This document shows, in pieces, positions 22,301 to 34,072 of a stretch of 64,000 nt of DNA (the first letter of the stretch is position 1; the number at the start of each line of letters is the position of its first letter). Below the pieces are notes generated by a model. It worked only from the letters and a program-made list of their open reading frames with translations. It made no database searches and was not told where the DNA came from. This DNA is from Craterostigma plantagineum. Lineage: Eukaryota > Streptophyta > Magnoliopsida > Lamiales > Linderniaceae. The position numbers were made by a program, and so were the translations under genes. The stretch is from assembly GCA_027422505.1 (NCBI GenBank), contig JAPQWV010000028.1, positions 6,786,001 through 6,850,000 of the forward strand. The letters run 5' to 3'.

Positions 22301-22576
22301 TAAAGGACCATTCGTTAATATAAATTGCAATTTGATGCTTTTATTAAAATTTTCCGCTTTTTCTTCATGTATATATAACTTCAGCAACGAACTCTATAGT
22401 GTATGTTCTCCGTTAGGTTTTTCATGTGTCGTCTGTGTTGCATCGACGGTTCTTTTCTTCGTTTTCTTTTCTTTTCTCTTTGCATCAGAACGTCGCTTCT
22501 TCATGGTGATCGTAGTTTCGCGATTTACTCTATAATTTTTATTAGAATTTGTTGCCATTATTGTGTGTGTGCTGGG

Positions 22577-25134
22577 ATGGAAACACCGAAGAAAAGCAAG
22601 ACCATTCAGATTACAGAATCTCTTGAAAAGCTTCAGGTTTGATTTTGTTCATCTATTTTATATTTCTTATTTGTCAATAATTATTATTTCGGGAGGGAGG
22701 GGCTTTGATTTTTCAGACATCATTGACGATACTGTTGTTCGATTGCCATAAATTGACGAATTTTACTTACTTGGGCTGATGGATTGAGTTGTATGTGATT
22801 TGTGTCGTTAGTTGATCATGTAAGAAGCCTTATTTACTTGCAAAAGTTAATGTGTTTTAGTTTAGTTTCATGTTCAGTGGCTTCTTCTTCCCAGTTACAG
22901 TTTCAGTGGCTCGATTAATTTATATACTTCATTTTTCGTGCAGAGATCTCCAATCTTCGATTTCCTCGACAATCTCTCGCCAATCAAACCTGTAAAATCC
23001 TCATCATATGTTAGAGAATCGAACAGTCCTCTGGGCCTCGCTTCATTTCCCTCTGTTTTCACGTCCCCTCACGAAAAATCTCTCAAGGATTTCAATTCTT
23101 CCCAAAGGTATCGTGTAGCACGCTTCTTCAGCCCTCTCTCACTTGGTTTGAAATTGTATATCAACCTTGGTTTCTCTTTCAGACATCATTTTACCGATCT
23201 AACGAAGCCCAACGACCTTTCATCTGACGATCGGTGCAATGTGTTTGCTCCGAAGTACTTGGAACGAGATAAGGAAAATCTCGATCCAATAGCTCGTGGG
23301 CCCACCTTCTTCGATGCCTCGAAAATCTTGGCTTCGCCAGAAAACGCTGACTGTTCTAATAATGTGAACCTTCATATGGATCTTCTTTACAGAGACGATG
23401 TGAATTCGAGCCTGGCCGACGAACAAGGATGGGAGAATTTCGTTACCAATGAGATCCTTTTCACATTTTTAGAGCCTTGCGAAGATCCCGCGACAACTTA
23501 TTACCAGAATATTAAGAATGCGATGAAGAACATGATGATGCTGTCTCATGGTAATCCTATTGAAAAAATCGGTTATGAGGTAGGTAATCTTTTCTTAGTC
23601 CTTTTACTTGCAAGAATTTGTAGATTGTTTCTCATACTGATGTTATAACTTACGTAGTATTTGCAGCAACGTTCTGAATCGATCCAAGGCTTGAGCAGGC
23701 GTAGCTTCGTTTATCCCGATTCAAACTCTTCAGACATCATTAATCTCTCCGAACAAAAACAAGCAGTTGCTAGAAATGATTCATCGCATCAGTTCGTATT
23801 CTCCAGGGTTGGTTTGCAGTTAAGCTCTCTGTCCAGAAATCCCAGCGAGTTCGAAAATGGAAGTTCGACTTCATTCTATCGTAGATCGATTACTACAGAG
23901 AGAAATCAAGATTTCCCGAAAAAAGATCGGTATAAAGACGTGCGAAAACGAGCAACTGATGCGAGTAGCCCGAATAACAACAAGAGGTTATTTTCTTTCT
24001 TCGTCTTCTTCGTGATTATTTACAAACTCAACCGTGTTATAACATTTGAGAACTGAATCTGATTTCTTCAGGCGCAAGTCAGAGGCTATCGAACCATGCA
24101 AGAGATGCAACTGCAAGAAATCGAAATGTCTAAAGCTGTAAATTCCGATGCTCTTGTATAGCACATTATATGATCGATACGTATATATGATTGATAGAAC
24201 TAATGCAAAATATTCGAATGTAATGAATAATAATTAGGTACTGCGAGTGCTTTGCTGCTGGCATTTACTGCTCTGAGCCGTGCGCTTGCATCGACTGCTT
24301 CAACAAACCTCTCAACGCAGAGAATGTTATTACGACGAGGAAGCAGATCGAATCCAGAAATCCGCTCGCTTTCGCTCCAAAGGTCGTCGTAAAGGGCGAC
24401 TGTTCGTCTCTTCGATCTGAGATAGTGGTAAGAAAAAAATTTCGGACCTTAGAGAACTTCTGTTTTTTGCTTTAATTATTATTTCATATGCATCTTAGGA
24501 CAATTCAAGCTCAGCTACTCCATCCTCCGCTCGTCATAAAAGAGGATGCAATTGCAAGAAATCGGGTTGTCTGAAGAGATACTGCGAATGCTATCAGGTT
24601 CTTTTTTTTTTCCTCTCTCTCAGGCGATTGTTTTTTCTTACGCATCAGTCTTATCGAGACTACTTTTTTTTTCTTTGAAAGAGTGGTGTCGGATGTTCGA
24701 CCAACTGCCGATGCGAAGGCTGCAAGAATGCATTCGGACAAAAAGACGGTAAGTTTTCTTACATTTTTTTCGAGTTTTTCAAACACTAAAGATGCCATCT
24801 TTATTGTTTACCGATCCCGGGAAAGAAAAACCTTCATAATCTCGAAATAGGCCTTGTAGTAGCAAGAGAAGTTGAATGCGAGGAAGGAGAAGAAGATGAA
24901 GATCAATTATGGCAGTTACGGACTACTAACCGATTCGTCCTCCCATCGAATCAGAAGCCTCCAAGATTTCCCTTTTACGAAGATTTAGACAAAGATGAAA
25001 TCCCTGAGATTCTGAACCAGCAGTTCAGACAACCTTCGAACAAGCTGGTGCTGTCTCCCAACGGGAAACGAGTCTCACCGCCTCAGACGAGGGGGCAGAA
25101 CTCGAAGATGCAGTCGTCGCCGGGATTGGAGTAG
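22577..25134 (+). CDS. CPP/TSO1-like (tesmin-type CXC domain) transcription regulator, 9 exons
   Basis: Exons: 22577-22636, 22944-23107, 23183-23579, 23667-23986, 24072-24137, 24238-24427, 24499-24597, 24682-24748, 24851-25134. All introns are GT-AG, and phases join cleanly into 549 codons including the stop. The protein has two cysteine-rich CXC domains: the first at about residues 320-365 ([19 protein letters not shown]), the second at about 412-450 ([19 protein letters not shown] then [12 protein letters not shown]), separated by a short linker. This is the CRC arrangement of TSO1, SOL/TCX and animal LIN54. Such proteins bind TTYGAA-type CHR DNA and act in cell-cycle and meristem/reproductive control, in some cases with DREAM complexes. 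The N-terminal region holds [15 protein letters not shown], a motif typical of plant members. No damage is seen, so the gene is probably functional. Confidence 0.92.
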
Positions 25135-25406
25135 TCGGAGATCGATACTTACTTCGATGCCTTCTTTTCCTTCTCTTGCGGCATTTAATCATTGACATGA
25201 ATTTAATTTTGTTTTGCCTGAGTTTTGCTTTTTTGACTTGTCTGTAGTTTTGGGGTTGCCTTGTTTTGGTTCTGGAATGATTTTCACGATGAAGTTAAGC
25301 GCCAACTCAATAATTAGTATGTCGAATCATTAAGTGCCTACTTAACATACATATTTTTTTGCTCTGTATATTTGGAGGAGTGACATTTTAAGGACACTTA
25401 AATTAG
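25135..25406. other. 3' flank of the CPP gene
   Basis: T-rich sequence following the CPP stop codon probably contains its 3' UTR and polyadenylation region. No other feature is seen before the foldback element. Confidence 0.4.
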
Positions 25407-25794
25407 CGGTTGAGATCCTCTATTCCACTTTCTGTATTCCACTCCGTATTCCAACGTACGAAAATCGTTACACCCCCCCCCCCCCCCGACAAGTGTTAAA
25501 ACACACGTAAATATCATTACACCTATGAATTTCATTACAACAAGTGTTTAAACAAAAAAAAACTCATTATTACGTATTTTTCTATTTTGATATATAATAC
25601 TGATTTTTTCTACTCCATATTAGAAAAATACGTAATAATGAGTTTTTTTTTTGTTTGAACACTTGTTGTAATGAAATTCATAGGTGTAATGATGTTTACG
25701 TGTGTTTTAACACTTGTCGAGGGGAGGTGTAACGATTTTTCGTACGTTGGAATACGGAGTGGAATACAGAAAGTGGAATAGAGGATCTCAACCG
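25407..25794. mobile_element. Foldback MITE with 9-bp target duplication (Mutator-type)
   Basis: Two arms of about 185 bases are near-perfect reverse complements around an ~18-base spacer near 25595-25612. The outer ends are CGGTTGAGATCCTCTATTCC and its complement. TTAAATTAG is duplicated exactly at 25398-25406 and 25795-25803. A 9-bp duplication and long inverted arms point to a MULE-derived foldback MITE. The left arm contains a run of C residues near 25475 that is shorter and G-containing in the right arm. Confidence 0.85.
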
Positions 25795-25803
25795 TTAAAT
25801 TAG

Positions 25804-27519
25804 ACAGTAACATTTTAGGAACATATAATCGATATTGTAGAATTTGAAGAAATTTTTTGACTAAGAACAAGAAGTTTCAAAATTTAAGCAATTTGATAAC
25901 ATTAAATTTCAAAAATTAGGTGTTAATTGGAGTCAAAATACTCAAAACTCTCTATTTTATTTTATCTTTGGGTGTGTAACGGCTTTAAAACACAACTCGC
26001 ACCACACAGAACACCGATTTACGAAACTAAGCGCCTAAACTACGGTTTAAGTTTAACTATGTTACCGCACGATTCACTAGGAAAAATTTAACCTTCTCTC
26101 TCTAAAATTTAGTCTCCACCTTCTCTCTAAACAAACCCAAGATAAGATCTAAGAATATCGGCTTTTTTGTTAAATAGGATTAGTTCTGTATGAATTAAAA
26201 AAAATGGATTCTTAGTTTTTTTATTTGAAAAAAGGGGTTGGGTATCGAAAAAAAACGAAGTGGTTAATAAAATTTTTATCCGCTCGACTGGAATTTAATG
26301 TCGAAATGAGATGATACTCGATGGGTTCGTGATTATTCAACATATTAATGCTAATGTCGTACGAAAACTCATAATGTGACAAATATTGTGATCGTAACCT
26401 TTTTTGTACCCTTTTCAGAATTGCATCGAATAAGTTGTTGCTACGTTATTTCTATTGTTTTCGAGGGTTGAAAATCTTTTTGCTTAGCCGTAATATCCGA
26501 ATCTTGCCTCTGACGGGAAATAACGAGCTTATGTTGTGCCGTATCTATTTAAGATCTGCTACCATTGAAGCTCTAATTTGTTTAATTTATCTTCGATTTG
26601 CTAGCCGATTATGTGTAAAACCTGTTCTTTTGGGGAAATTGATCTGAGATTCTTTTTTTATTTCTACAGTTCAATACACCAAATATGCACGTTGGACGTT
26701 AGATTCATTGTTTGCACTAAGCAAAGATCTTTCGAAGGTACAATTATTAGAGCACCTGGACCATGTTACGAATTTTTTTGGTTTAGGAACGAAATGTTTA
26801 TAGTAATAAATTCACATCTTAATTGACTAAGATGTCAATTTTTGCCATGTTGATTGACAGAGTTCCGCTAGCAACTGCATGCTTTATAGGTCAGAAGATG
26901 TGTTTGAGTTGGCGAGATTTTTAATATCCATAACTTAGTTTATGAGTAAAAGGTTACACTTCCAAAAAAATATCAAAGGTAGTTCGCCAGAAGTAGGATC
27001 ATTATTTATAACGTGTGATGCATGGTTGCATGTTCATTTTATTTTATTGAGTGTAGGATAAGGTTTGCGACTATGGCCATCTTATCTAACTATCTTAGGA
27101 AAATATGATTATATTAAATGTTTCGAAGTCTTGAAAAGCTGTTATGAGCTTTTCAATTTATCTCTGCTTAGTCAACGGATTTATTTTGACTCGGCGAGAA
27201 ATTTACTAAACGTACTATTTCTTTGCGATCGAAATAAATTCACGATCCCGAAATTTTCTCGACCGAACAATTTTGAGCAATTTGTTTTTCGCTCAAAAAA
27301 TTTTTTGCTGACAGACTTTCTCACACGAGAACAGTAACGACTACATTCTATTTCGACGAATTTATTTTTGATAAAACTTTAAAGATTGAATCATAAATTA
27401 TTCTCGAACTGCCTTCGAATCAAACTACTAACAAATCTGTCACTTGTGAAGCATATTACATCATTTTCAACCCTCAAAACAAATAATAAAGATCCTTCAT
27501 CAACTCTACTACAAAAATC
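25804..27519. other. Gene-free region; leader of copia remnant at its right end
   Basis: No host gene is supported. The last 150 bases are probably 5' leader of the copia remnant. I could not find a 5' LTR resembling the LTR at 41270-41621 here, so the left end of the composite is unresolved. Confidence 0.45.
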
Positions 27520-30500
27520 ATGGATGCTTATACGCTGGGAAATGACAACCGTCCTCCAATTCCTGCCTCTAGGCGACTCAAAGAGCCTAGGGAATACACA
27601 GAGGAGGAAAGAGTTAGAGCAAAGGCTGATCTGATAGCCAAGAACACTGTAATGCCGACATCTATCGACAAATCGACAGCCATCCAATGGCTAAGGGGAT
27701 GTGGGATGAACTGCATAAGACGATGCAAAGAACTGAAGTAGGCATCAAGGCCAAGAAGGCAAACATTCTCACGGCTTACGACTCTTTCAGAGCAAAACCT
27801 GAGGAGAGCATACATGATCTCTATCAGAGATATCTCACACTTCTGAATGAGATGAGGAAAATAGAAATCACCAAGACGAACATGGAAACCAACATCCGAT
27901 TTCTATTCTCTCTACCCTCGGAATGGAAGAAGATATCCACACAAATCAGACAAAACAAAGACCTTGAGGAGTTGGATATCCATGCCATGTTCGACAATCT
28001 CGCACAGCACGAGGAAGATGTAAGCGAGATTCAGAAGGAGCAGAAGGGCAAGATGATCGAAGACACAGTTGCTCTAGTCTCAGAGAAGCGGAGTTCAAAG
28101 TCAAGGAAAGAGAAGATCATTAGGCCTCCTTCAGAGTCGGAAGACGAATCAGACTCAGACGTGGAGCCAAATATGAAAGCACTGGGAAAGCAGTTGGCTC
28201 TAATTGGAAAAATGATGAGCAAGCATCACTTCAAGAAGAAATCCTCATCATCATCCAACCAACTTCGGACCTCAAGCTCAAAGAACGTGCACCCGAGATC
28301 TCCGAAGCCAAGAACGCCAAAGAGCCGAACAAGTGTTTTAACTGCGGCAAACCAGGGGACTATGCCTGAGAGTGCACTCTCCCGAAGAAGAGAGATGCCA
28401 ACTACTACTCCAAGAAGCTTCAACTCACGAAGCAGAAGGAAGCTGGAGTAGCTCTCATGGCAGAACAGGACAACTGGCTCGAGGACACGTCAAGTTCTGA
28501 AGAAGAGAATCTCGCCCTCATGGCCCGCCTAGACGACAACTCTGCCGAATCTCAAATCAGATGGATGACGACAACGCATCCACCTCATCACAAGAGGTAG
28601 ATCCTTCTTCCACATTATTGACCATGTTAGAATCGTATCAACTAGTATACACTAACATGAAACGTGAACAGAAAAGCTTAAAGGAAGCAGAGAATAAATT
28701 AACTAAATCTCAGGAGGGGATAACTAGTCTCGAGACAGAACTTAGAAGCTCCAACGCACAAATAGCAGAACTTACTAAGAGCTTAAATATTAGTGAGACT
28801 AGGAACCCTCAAATAGAGAAGCATGACTTAAAAATTAAGGAATTAGAAGACATGCTAGAATATAACTATAATTGTTTGGTTAGAAATCTCAATGAGAAAG
28901 CTAGCCTCAATTGTAGGTTAACTGAAGCGACAACTAAGGTCACCAACCTAGAAGCCCAATTAGATAAATCTAATGCTAAGGTTTGTGAACTTACGAAAGA
29001 TCTTGAAGCCTGTAAAGCCGCCAAATTAACTGTGGAAAATAATATTGCTCTCTTAGGGGAAGAACTTAAGAAGCTATATGAAAAGGTTAAGAAGTTAGAA
29101 GATCTTCTTGTAAGAATGGGACTAACCGATCAAACAATATTCTTAAACCAACCCATGGACCTAGAATTCTTTGACTATAAATTTGGCTTAGGCTTTGAGA
29201 ATCCACGTTGCTTGACGAAAGTTGACTGCAAACAACTTTATGATGTCAAGTACATGGGTTTAGGACTAACGAATCTTAGGGTTTTTACTAACGCAAAAGA
29301 AATAGATGCTTTAGAAGAAACCAAGAGAAAAGCCAAGACTAGGGTTGAAATCCCCTTTTCCTACACATAATTGAATCAAAGATACAAGACTAGGGATCTT
29401 CCCAAAGGTTGGAGCCTTGAGTCAATTCATATTTCCGAAGATCGTTCTAGGAGTGGTTCGGTACGGTATACCGTACCAAAACTGTGATACCGTATACCGT
29501 ACCGAAATTTTGGTATCGAAAAAATCATACCAATACCATACCAAAACTTCGGTATACCTAAAATTTCGATCGGTATCATACCGAAATTTCGGTATGATAT
29601 CGGTATCATACCTTCTATACCATTCACACGGAGGATTTTTTACCATGCGTGTCTCGTAACTCGTTAATTCATAAAATAACCTTGAGTAATTTACATATTT
29701 TAGTCAGTCTCCTTAGTAAGACAAAGAACTTTACATAACCACAAAATATAAGTTTATATACAGATTAATTAAAACGAAACGGCTATGTAAAAAAATTAGT
29801 GAAGCTTAACAAAAAATAATTGCATTGCATCTTCACGCTTTCAAAATCCTGAAGAAAAAACATTAAAAAGACAAAAATTAAACGTTACTTGAGTTACATA
29901 AGTTATCGTTATAATTAAAGTTTTGTATTTTGTAGCAAAGTTGAAACAAACATGTATTTTGTATTTCCATGTGTTTTTTTTTAATGTAAGTAAAATATGG
30001 CGGGCCTCAATAATCTTAGAAAGTTGGGTATAGTTAATAATTTATGTGCTAAATGAATTTATGAAGATCCTTATAATATTTTTATCCATTTTATATTTTT
30101 TTGAAATAATATAATATATATAGGTGTGTGTATATATATATATATATATAAAATATTAAAAATTTTAGTATTTCGGTATAATCGGTATACCTAATTTTTA
30201 AAATTTTCATACTATTACCGTACCGAAAATTTTCGGTACGGTATCATACCTTACCAAAAACTTCGGTATACCAAAATTTTTGATATTTTCGACACGTTTC
30301 GATACGATAAAGACGGTATATCGGTATTTCGATATATTTTTCCAGCCATAGATCGTTCTACAGACGAGAAAGCACAAGCTCACCATTCTGAAAATTCTCT
30401 TTATATACCCCCTATTGTTAGGAATATAGAAAGGTTAAGAGCCTCATTAGAAAAGGAACGAGAGAGTTTTGAAGTTGAAAAGAAAATGTTCCTAAAAGAG

Positions 30501-31343
30501 ATGGAAAATCTCAAACCTTCCTTCATCTCACAAACCATTTCTCACCCATCTCCCTCAAAAGAAAACATCATTCTGAAAAGCGTGAAGAAAGAAAAATGGT
30601 CTTCCCAAGATCAACAACCTAAGAAAATTATTTCGACAAATATTATTTCTAACTCTGTCACTACTATGTCTACATGGAGCGTAGTACCAAAGCATAAGGA
30701 GACGAAGGCGAGAGTGTCTAGCTTAGAAATAAAGAAGGAGTCTCTAGATGTCAACATTCCAAATTTTCACCTCCTTCTGTAAAATAAAAGACACTCGTAG
30801 AAATAAAATAGCTGTTTCTTATTTCAAAATAATTGCTTCTACTTGCTCCTTAAAGCCTACCACCTTTAGAAGCACTAACTTTGAATAGGCTCTTCATCTA
30901 CAAAACCATTTACTCATTCTAAGACAAATGCATCTAGGATGACCCATAGGAAACAAGATCCAGCCATTAAGAAAGCATTTGGCGCCATTCATTCCTGTTC
31001 TCATCTAAGGTATCATGTGAAGATTCAATCCCCCAAGCACCTTAGGAGACTGTCAAATGAAAAGATGTTTTCCACGCTCAAGCCTACTTATGCATTTGCC
31101 CGTGCTGAAATTCATCTTCCCTGCCAGGTTCAACACACATGGGTTCCTAAATCTCCGCCTAGGAAGACGAAAGCCAAAAAGGCCAAGTCTCCTACAAAGG
31201 CCGAACCCGAAGCTACTTCTTTTGAAGTAACTTGGGTCGCTAAAGCTCCTACTAGCAATAATTTAGGAACTATATCTGAACCAACACCTAAATTTACTAA
31301 TCTGAGTGGACCCATTTCTGAGTGGGTACATAAAGCTCTCTAA
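27520..31343 (+). pseudogene. Copia element A: gag and gag-pol spacer, decayed and interrupted
   Basis: From the ATG at 27520 the frame opens with MDAYTLGNDNRPPIP, resembling the gag start of element C at 51745. The UBN2-type gag core follows in another frame (about 27687-28330, with ANILTAYDSFRAKPEES and LLNEMRKIEITKTNM). The zinc-knuckle region near 28330-28370 is broken (CFNCGKPG-like, then a stop). A 269-codon coiled-coil segment (28561-29370) and a Lys/Ser-rich spacer (about 30360-31343) correspond to the long gag C-terminus of element C. A hAT-type insertion splits it at 29448-30350. The gag frame ends with TAA at 31341-31343, just before TTTGCAG and the protease. Confidence 0.75.
29448..30350. 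mobile_element. Non-autonomous hAT-type element with CGGTATACCG motifs
   Basis: The ends are TAGGAGTGGTTCGGTACGG and, on the complement of the right end, TATGGCTGGAAAAATATATC. GATCGTTC is duplicated exactly at 29440-29447 and 30351-30358, the 8-bp hAT signature. Both ends are filled with GGTAT, CGGTATACCG and TTTCGGTA motifs forming subterminal inverted repeats. The interior is AT-rich and noncoding. It split the copia element, so it is younger than that insertion. Confidence 0.82.
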
Positions 31344-31345
31344 AT

Positions 31346-34072
31346 TTGTCTTTGCAGATTCGTCATGTGTGGTACCTCGACTCTGGTTGCTCCACACACA
31401 TGACGGGAAACCAAGAGATGCAGAGCAACTACCAAGACCGATTCAACGGAAAGGTCAGATTCGAAAACAATGACTCGGCTCCGATTCTCGGCTTCGGAGA
31501 CATAATTCTGGAGAATCTGGCAATAAAGGATGTCTCGTATGTCGAAGGTCTCCGTCATAACGTGTTCAGCATAGGCCAGTTCTGTGATAACGGATTCCAG
31601 GTGGTCTTCCATGCTGACCGGTGCAGAATATTGGACAGTCAGAATATGCTGACCGGACCTCATTAGCTGTTTGCCTTATCTCCCAGATTACAATTCAGAA
31701 GAAAAGCTTATGGCATCAACATATGTCTCATCTCAACATCAAAGCTCTTCAACGCCTCTCAAGGAAGAAGTTGGTTCATGGTTACCAACCATAACACTAC
31801 AAAAAGAGCATCAATGTTCGGCGTGTCAACTAGGAAAAATGACGCGAGCGTCTCATCATGTTAAACTAGTTGCCTCTACTTTACGTTCTCTGGAACTACT
31901 ACACATGGACCTCTGTGGACCGATGTAGACACAGAGTATCAACGGACGCAAGTACGTGCTAGTTATTGTCGACGACTTTTCTCGCTACACATGGACGAAG
32001 TTCCTCCGAACTAAAGATGAGACAGCAGACTTGATCGTAAATTTCGTTAACTCTACTCAGAATTTGCTGCAGCATACTATTCAAGTCATCCGAACTGACA
32101 ACAGCACTGAATTTAAGACAAATACCTCAGTGACTTTTATCAAAAACTTGAGATTAGTCAGCAATTCTCAACCGCCAAGACGCCTCAACAGAAAGGGGTA
32201 GTAGAACAAAAGAATAGAACTTAGTTGAAGCCGCACGTACGATGCTCATCCACTCCGACATCCCACATTTTCTTTGCTCATCCACTCCGACATCCACTTC
32301 GAAGCCACATTCGTCGGGTATTCATTAACTTCTAAGGCGTACCTAGTATACATCAAGTCCAACCGCACAATCAAAGAAAGCTACAATGTTACTTTTCAAA
32401 AAGTAGCACAACACCAGTCCAGTACCCGTGCCCAACCCGGTGGCTCCTGCACACCTCAGTTCGGGACCCGTGCCTAACCAGATGGCTTCTGAATACGCCA
32501 GTTCAGAACCCGTTTTCACTGGTGTGTTGGCACAAAACCAACAGAGAACGACAACAACTCGAGATACATCGTCAGAAGAAGCTCTGAGATTTGTTCTAGA
32601 AGACTTGGATTCTCTCTTTGATCCAGTCTATCGGCCAGCAACCATCGATATTACACCTATAGTGGATTCCTTACTCGATGAAGTCGATATACCAAGCTCT
32701 TCAAATGTCCCCACCTCACCCGATTCATAATTACCTCAGAATGCTGAAGAACCTACCATGGTTAGTGAGGAAGTATCACCAGAGTCGCTCCCCTCAAGTG
32801 CAGAAATGAAACTACCTCACTCAACTGACCAGCCTGAGATTGTTGGAAATCTTGGTCCACAAATGGCTGATGCTTCAACTTCAGCCTTGCCACATGAGCG
32901 AAAGTGGACTCGAGTTCATCCAGTTGATCAGATTATTGGTGATCCTTCGAGTGGAGTACGGACACGTCATCGGAGCGGATTATTCAGCTGCTTCTTAAGC
33001 CAAAACGAGCCAACAAAGGTAGCAGATGCACTCAAAGACACGGATTGGGTGGTAGCTATGCAAGATGAGATCAACCAATTCGAACGTCTTCAAGTGGGGA
33101 CTTTAGTACCCCGTCCGCATGGAAAAACAATCATCGGGACGAAATGGGTGTTTAAGAACAAGAAGAATGAAGATGGAGAAGTGATCAGGAATAAAGCACG
33201 ATTGGCTGCGAAGGGCTACAATCAACAGGAAGGCATTGACTATGACGAGACGTATGCTCTTGTTGCCCGAATCGAAGCCATCCACCTTTTCTTGGCTTAT
33301 GCGGCTCATAAAGACTTCAAAGTGTACCAAATGGACGTTAGGACCTCCTTTCTCAACGGCGTGTTAAAGAAGGAAGTCTTCGCTCAGCCAGAAGGTTTTG
33401 TTGATCAAGCACACCCCGATCACGTCTATCGATTGGATAAAGCTCTCTAGGGACTAAAACAAGCCCCACGTGCTTGGTATGATGTCTTGAGTGAATTCCT
33501 CGTAAAGTCTGGATTCATCCGAGGAACGATCAATACGACAATCTTCATCAAATGGCAAGACAAAGACTTGATGGTCGTCCAAGTTGATGTAGACGACATC
33601 ATCTTTGGATACACAAAACCACGGCTTTGCAAGAGATTGGAGATTTAATGAAGAACAAGTTTGAAATTAGTCACATGGGAGAGATGCAATTCTTCTTAGG
33701 ACTTCAAGTCAGGCAGCTCGATGATGGGATATTCATCAGTCAGACGAAATATATCAAAGACATCTTGAAGAAATTCCATCAGGATCAGAGCAAGCCTCTC
33801 AGTACTCCCATGGCAACGAGTTGTAAGTTGGATGCTGATCCTTCAGAAAAAGCAGTCGACATCACACTCTACCGAAGCGTCATCGGATCTCTACTCTACC
33901 TCATTTCGAGTCCGCCGGATATCACTTTATAAAAGATCACGTAGAAAAAGGTACAATTGATATGTATTTCGTGAACACAGAGTATCAACTAGCTGACATT
34001 TTCACCACGGCATTGGATGAAAAACGATTCCAATTTCTTGTCGGAAAATTAGGCATGTTGAATCTCACGTGA
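31346..34072 (+). pseudogene. Copia element A: pol (protease, integrase, reverse transcriptase), RNase H mostly deleted
   Basis: The aspartic protease starts at HVWYLDSGCSTHMTG. The GAG-pre-integrase Cys pair is seen near 31820 (CSACQLGK) and the integrase D-motif at 31905-32000 (HMDLCGPM, then VIVDDFSRYTWTKFL). The integrase C-terminal part is deleted around 32150-32280. The reverse transcriptase covers about 33000-33930 ([32 protein letters not shown]). At about 33930 the frame jumps to the last ~45 residues after RNase H (HVEKGTIDMY, ending near 34072). Several stops and frameshifts occur, so it is dead. The closest relative in the window is element C (54550-57916). Confidence 0.82.

Noticed and set aside
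22263..22535. 90-codon open frame upstream of the CPP gene
   Set aside because: It lies in the T-rich promoter/leader region; the CPP start is the ATG at 22577, which gives a clean nine-exon model.
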